From NCBI RefSeq assembly GCF_040807025.1, contig NC_090953.1, positions 23,854,997 through 23,918,996 on the forward strand: DNA of 64,000 nucleotides, written 5' to 3'. Shown here one piece after another: positions 1 to 13,274 of this stretch. Source of the DNA: Struthio camelus (Eukaryota; Chordata; Aves; Struthioniformes; Struthionidae). The position numbers and the translations under genes were made by a program. Every line of letters begins with the position of its first letter. Position 1 is the first letter of the stretch. The notes below the pieces were generated by a model. The model had not been told where the DNA came from, did no database searches, and saw only the letters and a program-made list of their open reading frames with translations.

Positions 1-3000
1 CGCTCTGGTCACACCAAGACTGGAGGGACAGGACCCTCGTTAGCGCATGTTGTGTGTTAGCCTTGGTTTACTGGGTAAGCTATAAAAAGCAGCTCTGTTC
101 TAGCATTCCTGACTAGGAAGCTCTGGCTTTTAACTTATGCTGCAGAAGATCTGCAGGATCAAATCTTTTCTGGAGGAATGACTGAGATGTCTCACTACAG
201 ATCCAAATGCATTGACGTTTGATGCTGATCCTCCAGCTAGCCAAAACAAACCAGCTGTACTCAGGGAGCTGGGTACCCAGGCTGGAGATTTGAAGGCCAC
301 AGGATGGCATGATGAACATATCATCTCCTCATGGGCTTGGAAGTCCTCAAAGACCTTCTGTTTTTTCGTTTCCAGCCACAGAAAAGAGGTCAGCTCTGAA
401 TTCAGCCTCCCTGCGGTCCCTGCACGTACGTCCAACATAAAAAGTGGCAGCAGGAAACTAAAGCCCTGTACATCCCTGGCGTTTGAAAGGAGAAAGAGAA
501 AATCACCTGTCAGGCAGGGAGGAGAAATCAGCCTGTGTCATCTTCTGCTGGACCAGCTATGTACACAGGTTTGAATGGTCATTAATGCATTCCTTTCTGC
601 TTGGAATCATATCTGGGTTAATGTCCTCGCTTGCATACTCTCTGTGATGGACATCTCCATTGGAAGCAATTGAAACTGTGACAAGAACTGTCTGGGAAAA
701 AAGAGAAATTGGCTTTTGGGTTGGGGAGGGGTGGAAATTTCACATAATTCAGCTTATTTTCTTTGTTACTGTCAATGAAATGCAAGAGACAGCTCTGGAT
801 TTGTTTTTGTTGAGAAGAAATCGGAAAATGGTACTTAAGAGAACAAAACCATAACTGTTCTGCATTTTTATTGTGGGGGAAAAATTGCCTCCTTTTTCTG
901 GAAAGTAAAAAGCCCCAAATCCTTCTCCCCACACCCTTTTGGAGCTGCAGCATCTTTGCCCAGGTGACAAAGTGTTTCCCCCAGCCATTTATCAATGGGG
1001 AGCAGAAAATAAAGATCAGATGTAGTGGGCATATAACCGGCATTTTCAAAACTATGGAAGGCAGGACCTGCCTGACCCCATCTCGCTCACAATCCCAATG
1101 CCCACGAGCTCTGCTGTGTCCTGAGCCTCAGCACTGGCTTTGCCGCAAGCCCTTCCCAGGCTTGCAGGGTGCGATGGGAACGTCGGCGCCTGGCCAGCTG
1201 CAGCAGGGAGGTGAGGCTCCTTGCCCGCTGGCAGAAGTCCTGCAGTGACTTTGGGCACCGAAACCCGCCTGCAAGCAGGGCGAGGATAGCCCTTGCTGGG
1301 GAAACTGGGGAAATGCTGCTTTATCCTGTCCTCATCTGCTTCCACCTGTTACTACTGGAGGCATTTGTGTTTGCTTTATCAGTTCTCCCCCTGACAATTC
1401 AGTGGTGACTTCTTAATCCCACCGCAAGCGTGTAATCCCCCCTTTCATGATCCCAGTGTCTCAGGTGCAGATGAAGGGAACGGCACGGCCTCAGCACCTT
1501 TCCTCAGCGATGTCCCCCCTGCCAAGGTGCAGGGATGGGAGACAGAGCTTACATCTGGCGCTTAATCCCTGCGGCTCTGCGCGGCGAGGTTTTGATCTTG
1601 GAAATGCCTGCAGGCTGAGGATGCTCTGCTTCTTACATGGACACAGAGCCCTGAAAGCAGCTGAAATCCCCTTGCCCTGATCCGGTGTTACAGTATCAGC
1701 CAGGTAAAAGCTCACTGAAGCTGGGAAAAGCCTCTTGGGACTAGCTGTCTAATGGTTGCTCAGGTATGTAAAGACTGAACCCAAAGGAGCCTGGCCTCTT
1801 CTGGGTCTTTGAACACCCCACACAGCAAGTCCCAGCTTGAAACCTCTAAATACCTTTGAAACAGTCCCAGCAGCTCCAGATGTTTCCAGTTGGCCCTGCA
1901 GGTCTTGGAGGAAGGAGCTGGAAAACCATTTTTTTGCCCAGCACCGTCACCAATCCGCTCACTGCAGTGGGGTGATGTTTGCTCTGGGCATGCCTCACTT
2001 TCCCTCCCTGCAGAAGAGCTGATGTAGGGGTTGAAGACCATGCAGGAAAGTCTGTGCAGGTCAGACGGACACCTCGAGCTGACTTCAAAGTGCCTCGAGG
2101 AAGGAAAGGGACATAATATCCTCCTTGGTCTCTCATCCAGCCCCCTGTGCTCTCTGGGGATGAGGAGGCAGCGCATCCTCAGCCGGGGGAACCCAACGGC
2201 TCTAACCTCTCCCATCAAAACCACCGCAGCCCCAAACCCTGATCCATCTCTGTGCATGTGGATGGGATGAGCACGAATTTTAAGTAAAAAGGAGGGAAGG
2301 GAAGGAAAGGCAAGCCAGAGAGAAAAGCCAGACATGCCGCCCCCTTCCTCTGGCTGCAGCTGCAGGGCTGATTTCCTTGGTAGCTAAAGGCTACGAAAAC
2401 ATTTTCAGGGTAGGGGCAGAGGTTAATTGCTGCATAGAAAATAGAGGAGAATCATGATGAGCAAAGAGGAGCCGGGCTCCTGGAATGCCTGACACGGTCC
2501 TTACGGCCACCACTAGCACCATGCCAGGCCAAGTGCTAGATCAGAGCATCCCAGTTTAGGCTGAGCCCACAGCATCTCTGAACAGAGGGTAGGGAGGGAT
2601 CTTCCCAGGGGAAGGGCTGCCGGCAGCAGGTCAAAAATCTCCTTCCTTGGCCCAGACAGCAGCAGCTCCAGGCTCCTAGTCCCAGTTTTCTCCCCTCAAA
2701 TTCTTGCCCTTTCCTATCCCCCTCCCCAAAACAGAGGGCCCAAACCATTAAAGAGGAAGAGTCCCGGTAGGTGTCTCAAAAGGCTGGTGGCTGGCAGGAC
2801 GTGGCTGCCTGGAAAAGCAAAGCCACCATGAGAGCTGCCAGGAGCAAGGGTGCTCCTCCCCACTGCCCGGGGAGGACAGGGAATACCATTACCCAGCAGC
2901 TGGTTGGCCCTAAGACCTAAAGGTAGCACTCCATCAAACTCCAGCCACTTCCCGAGACGATGGGTTTTTCTTCTTTTTCGGACAGGGAGAGAGACAGCCC

Positions 3001-6000
3001 AAAAGAAAAATGCTTCATGAAGGAAAGAGCAGCCAGTTGGCTGCCTTAGCAGGGAAGTGGTCCCGAGGGAATAACTGATCACGGTGAGCTAGGAAAGGTG
3101 GGTTAAACCCCCTCTCATAGGATGGTGTTTGTTTTGGGGGTGCGGGGGATGCCTAGCCCCTAGGTCCTACGGCAAGAGAGGGATGCCTAGCAATCAGAGC
3201 CCAAAACAATTTATCTTTTTGCAAAGGGCTGCATGGCGTGAGCTGGGGCAAACTGGCCTTGGCTGTTTGGGGGGAGGCTGTGGTCAAGCAGGAGCAATTG
3301 CATTCATTGGACCAAGCTGGTTTGTCACCCACAGGGAAGGATACATCTCAGCTGCACAGAGATACAACTTTGTGGAGCCTGCTACCTTGACTGGGCCATG
3401 CAGGGGACCCAAAGAAAGTCAGCACCCCTCTGAAACAGCAGCACCCTGCAAAGAGACCTTTTGCAAGCAAAATACTCGTCTCCTTTAAACCTTTTACCAG
3501 GGTTAGCTCCCAGTTGGTACAAGGCTGATTATCAATATGCTTTCATTTATCCTGCAAAAGCTGCCTCACGCTGTGGCACGGGCGGATGTGTGGATTCACA
3601 GCATCTAAACTCAGCCAAGAATAGCAGCAAACCCAAATCGGATCACGCTCATTGACTAACCTTGTTAATCCTACAGAGAAAAGCCTATGAGGTCGGGGAA
3701 TTTCTGATGCAAGGGCAAAGCCGGCTTCATTTTGATAAAAGCAATTTATACTCTTCTGTCTTCAGATCTCTGGGCTTCGGTGAATAAAAGGGAAGCAGCA
3801 GAGGAGGGGCAAGTCAAACCCACAAGGCCAGGGGGCTCGGGCAGCAATGCCCGACCCAGGCAAAGGAAGCACCTTTGCAAAAAGCCCACAGCAGGGAAAC
3901 TGCCTGCACACACCAGTCCTCATGGCTGCACCTTGCCCAGGTGCTCAGCAGCAGCCTGTGGGGAGCCACGGTGAGGCCGCATCCTCACTGCCATCCCGGA
4001 GCTATTCAGAGACCCATTGGCCAAATGCAAGTCCCCGTCAACACCAACTTTCAAGGCAAAGAGGCAGCCCAAGCAGTGTGTGTTTTGCCAGTGACTCGTT
4101 CCTGATGGCTATGGCTTGCAGGGACAGCTGTGAGCAACGAGAGAGCTTTTCCCTCTCGTTCCTCTGCTGTTCTTATGGTATTGAACACATCTGTCTTCAT
4201 ACTAATCATGCTACTTCTGCATTTCCTTGGGCTCCTGAGCTACACCAGGCTGCTGGTAGAGAGCTCCGCTCGCCCCGCAGCCTCCCCACTGCCCCTGAAC
4301 CAGCGATCATCCCCACCAGCCAGCTGGGGCCGCAGCAGGCTGGGGGTACAGCTGGTGGGAGATGGAGCCCAAGGAATTAGGGGGGCTCCACCGTGCACAC
4401 ACATGTGCTGATGCCAGGGACTGTCCTCCCACGCCGGTGCCCACCTGAACAGCTTGAACTGAGATGCCTGATGAACAGAAACCCTCACACTAACATGTGT
4501 CTGGCCCTTCCACAGCCCTCTGGCCATAATCCCAACCACCAGACCTTGAGGCTTATATTCACACAAGACAAGAGCTTTTGTGAAAGGACCACCTTCAGCT
4601 CCCAGCTGGAGCTGGCGAGATTAACGGGGATAGTCCTCCTTCCCTCTCACCTGGGCCTGCAGGGAAGCAGGAAGACCACCGTTTTTCCGTTATTCAGCTC
4701 TTCTGCTGAGGCTGCTGCTAACCCTTCCGAGCTCAGTGCCTCCCGCCTGAGCGAGGAAATTTCCTTTCTTCCTCTCTTTTCTCTTCTCCCTTTCCCAGAA
4801 TAAACCACAGAGCAGTCAAGTCAATGGTGGTCTTCTGTCATCCTAAATGAGCTTAATGAGCAATACAGGAGCCCCTCAGGCAGTGCTGGTTAGGCATAGG
4901 TTGTGTGATACCCTGGAGGGCTGCTCTTGCCTAAGCGTGGCAGGACGTTTCACCCCTTTAGCTCAACTTTTTTCTGGAGAGAGACTTCCTGTCTTCTTTT
5001 TCTCTCTAGGAGAGAGAAAAGAACAGACCGACGAATTGATCACAAAAAGTATGAGAGAGCTTTAACTCCCCTCTGCTGCCTCCCTCGCCTGCTCCCCCTA
5101 AGGTGCCATGGTTGAGTTTCCACTGCTCTCATTTCCAATTCTGATTTCAGTCCATAAATATTTAAATACCAGAACCTGACGCATCTTATTTCACTGGGGG
5201 AAGTTAAGAGATTGCTTCCTGCCATCATGTTTGCCATGTTTACTATCTCATTGGTGAGCTTTTGGGATCTGTTGAAAGCCTGAGGAGCTCCCAGTGATGT
5301 GGGGCAAGGGTGAGCTCTGGACAGTGACACATCTTAAGGTTTGCTGGGTAGAGCAGCATGCAACAAGAAAGCAAGCTGGGCAGCTAGTTCATCAGAAGTG
5401 GCTAGGAGATGGTGGACATGGACTGATGTCTTTCAGGGCAAATACCTAGAGGCCAGCAGGAACAGGTTCAAAACAACTAGAAAGATTTGTGGTTTGTCAA
5501 GCAAGGGAGAGCCAAACAGCAGAAGTTGTTGCCATGGTACATTGTGAGGGGCTCAAGTTGACACAGAGTCATCATAGATCAATCATGGAAGAGAAATTGC
5601 CTTATTCAAGTCAGGCAAGCAAGCTTTGTAGAGAGAGGCATGGTAATCTGACGGAAGGGTTAGCGAACTGATACAGTTGGGGAAAAAACACAAACCAAAA
5701 CAAGCTTTCAGGTACAGAGCCCACTTTTAAATCCGAAAAAGAAGCAGCAAACTCAGGTGCCCACGGTGCAGGCAGGCACCCCGGCAGCCACGGCGGTGGG
5801 CCGACGCTGCTCACATTCATCACCCTGCTTCCACAGCAGTCTCTCGGTCCAGGACAAGTTTGCTTCTGAGGAAGAGTTTACTGAGGCTGAATTATGCATG
5901 GGCTGAAGTTTTACTTCCAAGGCATCATCACCTTCCAACAGCTGTGGCAGCCGCTTAACGATTTTCCCCGCCAGCCCGGCAGAGGAGAGCATGGGAGCAG

Positions 6001-9000
6001 CGGAGGTGTGCAGTCAGCTTTAGCCTCTGTGCCGCGGCTCCCCGCCTGCGACAGGGCGATAACGGCACATCCCTGCTCCTGGGGTGAGGAGGCCTGCAGA
6101 TCGGCACAGGATAATATCCACCAGTAATAGGAAATACATAAGACCCAGGATGGATCAATATTAGAGATCAGCATTACCCTGGCAGTATTTTGATGAGGCA
6201 AAGGGGAGGGCTGGATGCTCGCTGGCCTGGCCCAAAGCTCGGTTGAGCACGTGTTTATTTGGATGCTGTTTCCCCACCTCTCTGCTAAGCAGAGATACTG
6301 AGCTAGGCTGGGGTGAGGGGTGGAGAGGGGGCACAAACTGTGCTCAAACTGTTCAGAAAATGGGTATTTTTTGCAGTTAGACTCAATGCTGGAATGGGAG
6401 GCAGAGCAGACACACAGGACTCGGAACGGGGAGATCTCCTCAGTCACTAGCCCCTCCAGAAATCTCTCCTTGAACGTGCACTGCTGCTCGGACGTTGCAG
6501 GTGTGGGTGACTTGGATCACTGCATTTTGTCCGAGTGCTGCCACTGAATGGTCTGCAATGGTCATGAATGCCCCCGAAACGGGGCTGCAGGAGGTGGAGC
6601 GAGCCTCATTATCGATTCTGCACCGCACTTTGTGTCTTATTAGCCTATAATGAAGCAGCCGGAGCACCAGGCAGATTTGTGGCGTTAAAAGATGGGTTTT
6701 CAAGGGAGGGGAGGATGTCTCATGAATCCAGGCTTTCTTCTTAACCTGTTAACTGCTCACTAAGAGCAGATGATGCTTTCCCAGGGCCCTTGGCTTGCGG
6801 CAGACCCTCCAAGCATCACACCGGGGGGCCATGCTGACGTGATGTTGGAGACGTTCCTTGGGCACAGGATCTGGAGAATTCCCTAAAACAACCGAACACA
6901 GGTCTAAAACAAAGGTCTTGCAGTTTTTCCAAACAACATACCTCCCCCTTTTCATGCTACAGAGGGAAACATTGCCATGACCTTCTTTGGCTGCCCAAGC
7001 TAAAATCCAGCTCCAGGTAGAAAAAGGAGAGAGACAGCTTTATTTATCTACATTTGTGGCTGGCAGGGTTTGGAGGGTTGGGTAAGAAGCTCTGACTTTG
7101 GAGAAAAATGTGTGGTCAAAGGGGGATAAACAAAAATCGCTTGACAGTGCCAGTATTTAGACAGTACTGGTATTGCCAGCACCAATTGTCCAGCTACTCG
7201 TGTCCCCTACTGCTTCTCACTCCTACTGTCGGTGACGTTTACCCCTGCCCTGAACTGTCTCATGGGTGGCTGGTCTTCTTTTGGGACCTTCTGACTTTCG
7301 AGTCCTTCGAGATCCCCTCTGCTGTCCCCAGCGCTCCTCGCCGCAGCCAGCCTGGCAGCGGTTAGCACGAGGCCTTCCCCACCGCGGCTGCTGGCCGAGG
7401 AAACCCCCCTTTGCTCAGCACGTCCTTCGCTGCTGCTTGCTTTCAGATAGCTGGGAGTCCTCAGCTCTGCCGCCCTCCCTTCCCTCTGCCAAGCTGACGT
7501 TGCCCCAAGGTATTTCTGCGTGACACATGGCCTCCTTGCCAACGTAGGACTGAGCCACTGGGAAATCAAACCAGCTATTTCTCTGTCGTTGCTAGAACAT
7601 AGTCAATCACTTGCAACGTGTGCACATTTAAATACCTCTCTGGGCTGGAGGAAACCTGGCACTGAAATGTTTTAGCTCTAGCTCAAACTCCTCCCCTCCC
7701 CAGGTCTTCGGCTCTAGTTCGGGCTTGGCTTCTCCTCCGTCCTGGAGCAAAGGTTCCCATTGGCTCAGGCAAGGCTTGGGCCCAGGCTTTGAGGCTGCAT
7801 GGGGATGAGACTCAAAACACAACCCGTCCTCTTGCATGGGGGCGACGCTGAACTTTTCAGCGCCACCTGGAGACTCCCATCTCAAGGCCACTGCCTGCTG
7901 CCACCAGGAGAGGCTCAGCAGACCTTCATCGCTCTCCAACTTGCTTGCCCAGCATAGAGGGACCCTCGCTTCCACAGCAAGAGCACACCACTGAAAACCT
8001 TCCTCCTGCTCCAGCAGACAGCTCCCTCATCACACATGCACTGGGCTGCTCTACCCTCTCCAGTGGGTTCCCTTTTCCTGTTAAACTGGAGAGAGAACAT
8101 CGCTGGTGGTAGCAACTTCCGGAGCCAATGTGGGAATCATTCCCTCAGGAGGCAGAGCAGATCTGCAAGGACAGTTTCTCCTAGCAGCCCCTCGGCTGCT
8201 CCAATCTCAGCCTCGACAGAGGTGCTGGCCACCTCTGGCCCGCTCTTGTGCATGAGTCTCCGGCCTGTTCCTGCTTACCAGCATCACGGGGAAAAAAGTC
8301 CCTCTGCATGCAACGTGCTTTGAAATGGAAAAGAAAGAGTAGGAGGAGAAGGGAAGTAGCGACACTCAGAAAGCCTAATCTTGTTAAAAAATCTCAGCAG
8401 GGACGCATCGTAATTAATACGAACAAATTCATTTCAGAACAATCCTTCATTCAGTTCGGAATAAATCAGAAGCTGCCACCCAGCACATTGCACCATCACA
8501 AAGAATAAGGCAGCAAATACATGCATATATATCAACGCCACGTTTCTCAGGTGAGAGTGTGGCTGCTCCAAAGTGTAATTAACACTGGGCCAAGCAAAAC
8601 ACAATAAATCCTCCCCTTTCTGCTGTTGCTGTCACCACTGAAAAGGCAGTTTACAAGCAATATGGGGTTTTGCCAGCATCGTCTCCTACCTGCACCCCAC
8701 TGCCCACATCCCCTGCCCAGGCTGAGGGTGCCACCCGGTGACATGCATGGTCGGAGACCTCCATCACAGCTCGCGGCACCCTGGGCCACCCAGCCCAGGC
8801 TGCAAAACACCTCCCACAGCACCCTATCACCCATGAGGGCATGCCATAAAAACAAGCCACGTCTAAGCACAGAGCCTGTTGAAATCCTATTAAATCCAAA
8901 TTTTAGTTAAGGGGGGAAAAGAAAAAAAAAGCCACTTTAGAGCAATTACAAAGTTTAGGAAAACAGGCCTCAGTTCTCTGCAGTGTTTAGCTACTGGGTG

Positions 9001-12000
9001 AAATAAATTGAAAAAACAAATAAATAAATGTAGATTTGTTTTGAGTTTTTGGAGGGACTGCCTTGTTTTTCCACTGCTAAAAGATTTTCTGCTTCCCTCT
9101 CCCCTTTCCTTTTTCCAACAGCAAAAGGGAGGGAGAACTTAAAAAATACAAAGGAAGGTTTTATTTTCTCAGAGAAACAAACTAACAGCAAGAATGTTGC
9201 TGTGTTGCTTCTGTTTCCAAATTGGTTCTCTGAAATCTCCCATTAGAAAACAAACAAACAAAAAGTTTAATTTTGGGAGAAATGGTCTGGCAAACTCGCC
9301 AGGAATTTTTCAAGTACCTCATTTTGCAGAAGTGCTTTTGAAAGCTAAGCCAGCACTGACTTTGATTGTAATGCTCGTCCTTCCAAATCTCTTCTCGCGC
9401 TCAGCGAAAGCAATGAATTTCTTTTGCGAGGCTCAGTTGAGACAGGCTATGAATGCACCATCCACCTCGAATAGGAACCTTTATTTGTCCGAAGTGCTCC
9501 CACAAACGAGAACGCCCGGAGCTCGTGGTCCAGCTGTGTCGTGTGCCCAGATGCCTGCTCCAAGACGATGTGCAGGCACCAAATAGCTTTGCCATTACAC
9601 GGTAAGGAGCTCAAAGAGGGCCAAATCCTCAGCACAACTATTTTCTAAAATTTTCCACCTGCTCTTCGCCACCCTCCTCTTCCTCCTCCATTTCAGTGCC
9701 AGGTTTTCTCAGGATTTCTTTTAAGAATTCATGCTCTTCTGTGTTTGTCATTTTTTTTATATTCTCAGACCTCCCGTAAACCAACCGTTTCCTCTCCCCA
9801 GAAAGAAATCCAGGAAATTGTTCAGCCCAACAATCCCTCTTGGGGAAAGACAAACAGAGCTTGTTAAAATTCTCTCCTGCACACAAAAATAGCTGGAAAA
9901 CAACATTGGACTTAAATTACGAAGGCGCAAATGTGCTGCAACGTCCCACTAAGACAAAGGCGGGACATCTGCTCTTCACCTTCATGCTCTGTTTCATAAA
10001 ATGTCTTGAAATAATAACAAATAACAAAACACCCTTAACTCTGCCCTCTGTGAGCTCTTCCTTGTGAAAGAATAGGAGCTGCTGCTTTTAGCAGTGAGCC
10101 CCAATGACGAGCTGGAGGCCGCCTCCTGCATCAGTAGACCGCAGCCTGAATCGTCACTTCCCTGCCAGGTCCCCATATGAACTTCACAGGTCTGGCCATG
10201 CTTACCCTGAATTCGGTCCTAGACCAGCCCCTGGGCACAGGCTATCTGACACCTCCCATTTTCCCCAGGCAGAAAGCTGTGTTTTGGTTAACACCATAAT
10301 CCCAGGAGACAGCCCTCAGCTTGGTCTGGGAAGAATCGAGCAGAACTAGGACACCCAGAGCCGGGGGCTGTTTCGCACATGCTCCTTGGTGGCTTTCCCC
10401 AAAGCTCATCAGGGTCCTTCAAACTGTGCTCACAGGCTCCCCCTTCCCAGAGAAGCACAAGAAGGCTTTCATCCCTGGAGTCCTTTCCACCTTTCTTCTC
10501 CTCTCACCAGCTCTTCTTATCTCCTAAATGAAGTATGTCAGGCGGCATTAGCTCAGCCTCCCCTGATCCCTGCCCAGGGAGCATCTATTGCAAAACAAAT
10601 AGCTCAGTGTCAGCAAAAGTGTCTGGAGTGATAAAAGCCATTCAGCAGAGAAGGTAAGCTACAGCTCTGTATTAATATCCACTGGACGCTTTGAAACTTA
10701 TTAGGGCCTTGAATATATCGACAGATTTTCTGCTCCACCTGCCAACCCGGGTGAGGATGAATGAATTCCTCATGGTAGTTGGAGTCTCTTTCTTCTCCTT
10801 CTCTAACCCTCACTGAGATTTATGACCCTTCTGTGGCTTTTGTCTTTCTGGGGAAATGACAAAGTCTCCAAACTTGGCAAAGGACTGAAGAGCTCCCTGC
10901 TGTTCAGCTGGTGATGTATAACATTTGACTGTGACACAACACGCAGCCAGCACTCCAAGAGCAATCATCTCTGTACCCCTTGGAAAAAAGTGAGGAAGAA
11001 AGGTGTGCTGGCTGCATCAGTTTGGTGGCCAAGAGATGCATTCTGAGTAGAGGGAGAAGAAAAAAAACTCATGGGTCTAAAGATGCTCCACAAGTGTCCC
11101 GACTGCAGTGCTCAGTAACAATCCAGGTACCAGCCATGGAGGTCTGAGTTTTCCTCCACCTTCTGACCCACTGACATAGTGATTTGATTTCCACCTAGGG
11201 AAAGCAATCTCATGGCCAAGGGGCTGTCTGAGGACCTCACCCAGTCCTGTGCTCACAGGCAGTGATACTACCCTTTCCTACCCCCAAGTAAGTTGAGTTG
11301 TCTCTGTTTGCCTCAGTATCCCATCTGTAAAAAAGGGGTGGCAACTCTTGGCAGCTGTGGAGCTACAGGCATAGTGAGGCCTTTGACTGCACCCCAGAGC
11401 CTTGGTGTAAGCATGGTCTGATGGCTCAGAGGACAGAGGCACCAGGGCACCGCAGAGGCAATTCCCAGGATTCTCCTGGGACAGTCTACTTAGTGGGGAT
11501 AAGCCAAGGAGTCAAGAGCCTGGAGAGAAAGATGAGACTGGGCATGAAGGAAACAGGTCCTGAACTGGAGACAGTTTGGTTATAAAGGAAGATACCAGCA
11601 CCTCCAAGGCAACCCATTACAGGTCCTGCTTTTGTGGTCAGCCTGGGAGGAAGGTGTTAGGTGTCTGCATCTCTCCTCACCACGGGCTGGGACAGGGGTG
11701 GCTTTTCCTCTGGAGCCAGAGCTGCTGGCTGAGTGCCACCGACAGCCACCAGCAGAGATGTCCTGATGAAGGAGTGACTTCAGCCAAGGTGGGAAGTGAC
11801 ATGGCAGCAGCCCTGAAGGGAGTTAGGAGAGTCAAGGCAAGCAGAGCACAAAACCACCCACAGGAAACAGAGACACACAGAGATCCTTCCTGTGACCAGT
11901 ATCTTCCTTTCTACATCTAAAGCAGCAGCCAAACTGCCCATAACAGAAATGCTACAGGGTCCCAAGACCCCCTGGTAACCAGCCCGTTCCGCAGGGAGAC

Positions 12001-13173
12001 GCGTTTTGCAGGATCAAGGGGACACACCGTGTGTTTGAAGCTCTTGTGACTCTCGCAGCATCTTGAGTCGTGCCACAGCCTCTCAAACAGCCTGTTCTCG
12101 GCTTTCCTGTCATGTCTGATGAGTGTCACCTGCAGGTTCCCCAGCATCTGTCAAGGTCACTTTGAACATGCCACAGTTCAGTGGGTAGCTGTGCTCCGTT
12201 TCAGTCACAATTTTCCTCCTCGTGCTTATTTATTTTGTCCTTAACTAGCCAGGTGCCAGGAAATATTGGCCCTTCTGGCTCTTTCCAATTGAAAGGAAAG
12301 TAACTGAGGGAGGGAGGAAGCCAGGGCAGAGGGAAAGTGCAGTGCAGGGAGATGTTTACTTTCTGCCTCCCCTCTTCGCCACAGATCTCCTCCTCTGCCA
12401 AAGCTGAGACTAAACCACACACAGCTGGTAACTTCTTCCTCCTCCCCTGCAGCCAGCTCCGTACTCACTGCAAAGAGCTGAAGCCTCACTGATGTGCTGG
12501 AGCTGGGCTAGAGATGGACCGCCAAGCAGGGCCTGGATGCTCACCCACAGGGACCATCCAAGGAGCCCCACCGGATGGCAATTTCCACACCCGTGGCCAA
12601 ATTAGTGCCTCCCCCAGCACAGTCTGGTTCATCAAACCAGTGGCACATGAGCAAGCCATGGGCTCTCCCATGCTGAAAGATGAGATATCTGATGTCAGCC
12701 TTGGGGCTTCATTAACACAGAAGCTGGGACGTTAACATGATCTGAGCAGGTGCCAGCTAGCCTTAAAACATACCCAGATCCCCCACTATGAATGACTGGG
12801 GACCAGGTGATTTCATATCTGGGAAGGACTGTCCTTCTGCCTAGGCCCTGCCAGGAGGAAAGAGGAGCTGGGAAGATCTTGTCTCCAAACGGACCCTTTG
12901 CCTTTCTGCTTCTCTTCATCCTACTACTAATGCTGCAGGTAGGGATGATACCCTATCTTGGGCTGGGATGTTATCAGCTTGGTAAAAGCTGGAACAGGAC
13001 AGCAGGATCAAAGCTGGATGCTGATGGCCAGGGATTTTAGTCTTGGCCACAAGATCCATACAAACCGCTCTGGGCCATGAGGTCAGAGCCAGTCTCCTGA
13101 TTAGTGCATTTCAACAGCAGAGCCCAAAAAGCCAGGATAAACTCCCTTTTCCCTCTTCTCCCCCTTCAAACCA
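1..13173. other. Intergenic DNA downstream of TBC1D21, no gene seen
   Basis: No open frame here shows a recognisable domain, and no splice-linked exon series was found on either strand. The longest open stretches (for example 1,760-2,335 and 5,911-6,447, minus) look like chance frames in moderately GC-rich DNA. LOXL1, the expected mammalian neighbour on this side, has no visible coding sequence here. The only repeat I can name is the MIR-like core near 11,300. Confidence 0.6.
11296..11342 (+). repeat. MIR-like SINE core fragment
   Basis: A short stretch reading roughly CTCTGTTTGCCTCAG followed by ATCCCATCTGTAAAA resembles the core of MIR/CORE SINEs (CCTCAGTTTCCTCATCTGTAAAATGGGG). Only about 45 bp are convincing and no ends are visible. 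Chance similarity is possible. Confidence 0.4.
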
Positions 13174-13193
13174 CACCAGCTTGCATGCATATG

Positions 13194-13199
13194 TTTATT
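13194..13199 (-). promoter_or_regulatory. TBC1D21: Polyadenylation signal AATAAA of TBC1D21
   Basis: A canonical AATAAA (TTTATT on the plus strand) lies 31-36 bases after the stop codon. Cleavage would be expected near 13,170-13,185, giving a 3' UTR of only about 45-60 nt. The function is inferred from motif and position. Confidence 0.7.
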
Positions 13200-13229
13200 G
13201 CAACCCAACCAGCCTGCCTCCTGCTTCTT

Positions 13230-13274
13230 CTATTTCCTTGCCTGGGTGAAGAACTCCATCAGTGCAGTCGGCAC
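13230..13274 (-). CDS. TBC1D21: TBC1D21 exon 11 (coding part, stop codon)
   Basis: There are 45 coding nt: 14 codons (V-P-T-A-L-M-E-F-F-T-Q-A-R-K) and TAG. The segment matches the mammalian C terminus (V-P-x-x-L-x-x-F-F) but runs a few residues further. The acceptor is TTCCTCAG|GTG, after an intron of only 99 bp. It was found by phase and homology, being too short for an ORF scan. Confidence 0.85.
   Translation of the reverse strand: MPTALMEFFTQARK

Noticed and set aside
1760..2335. A 191-codon open frame on the minus strand
   Set aside because: No family resemblance and competing frames on both strands; consistent with chance in GC-rich DNA.
5526..5540. GTTGCCATGGTAC resembling an RFX X-box
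   Set aside because: The second half-site is incomplete and it lies about 7.7 kb beyond the 3' end of TBC1D21 with no promoter nearby.
5911..6447. A 178-codon open frame on the minus strand
   Set aside because: Ser/Cys/Pro-rich with no domain. LOXL1, the expected neighbour on this side, has a distinctive lysyl oxidase domain that is absent.
12695..12750. An alternative last exon for TBC1D21 reading N-V-P-A-S-V-L
   Set aside because: The reading phase after exon 10 is 0 and this candidate needs a different phase. The segment at 13,230-13,274 fits phase, acceptor, C-terminal motif and polyadenylation signal.
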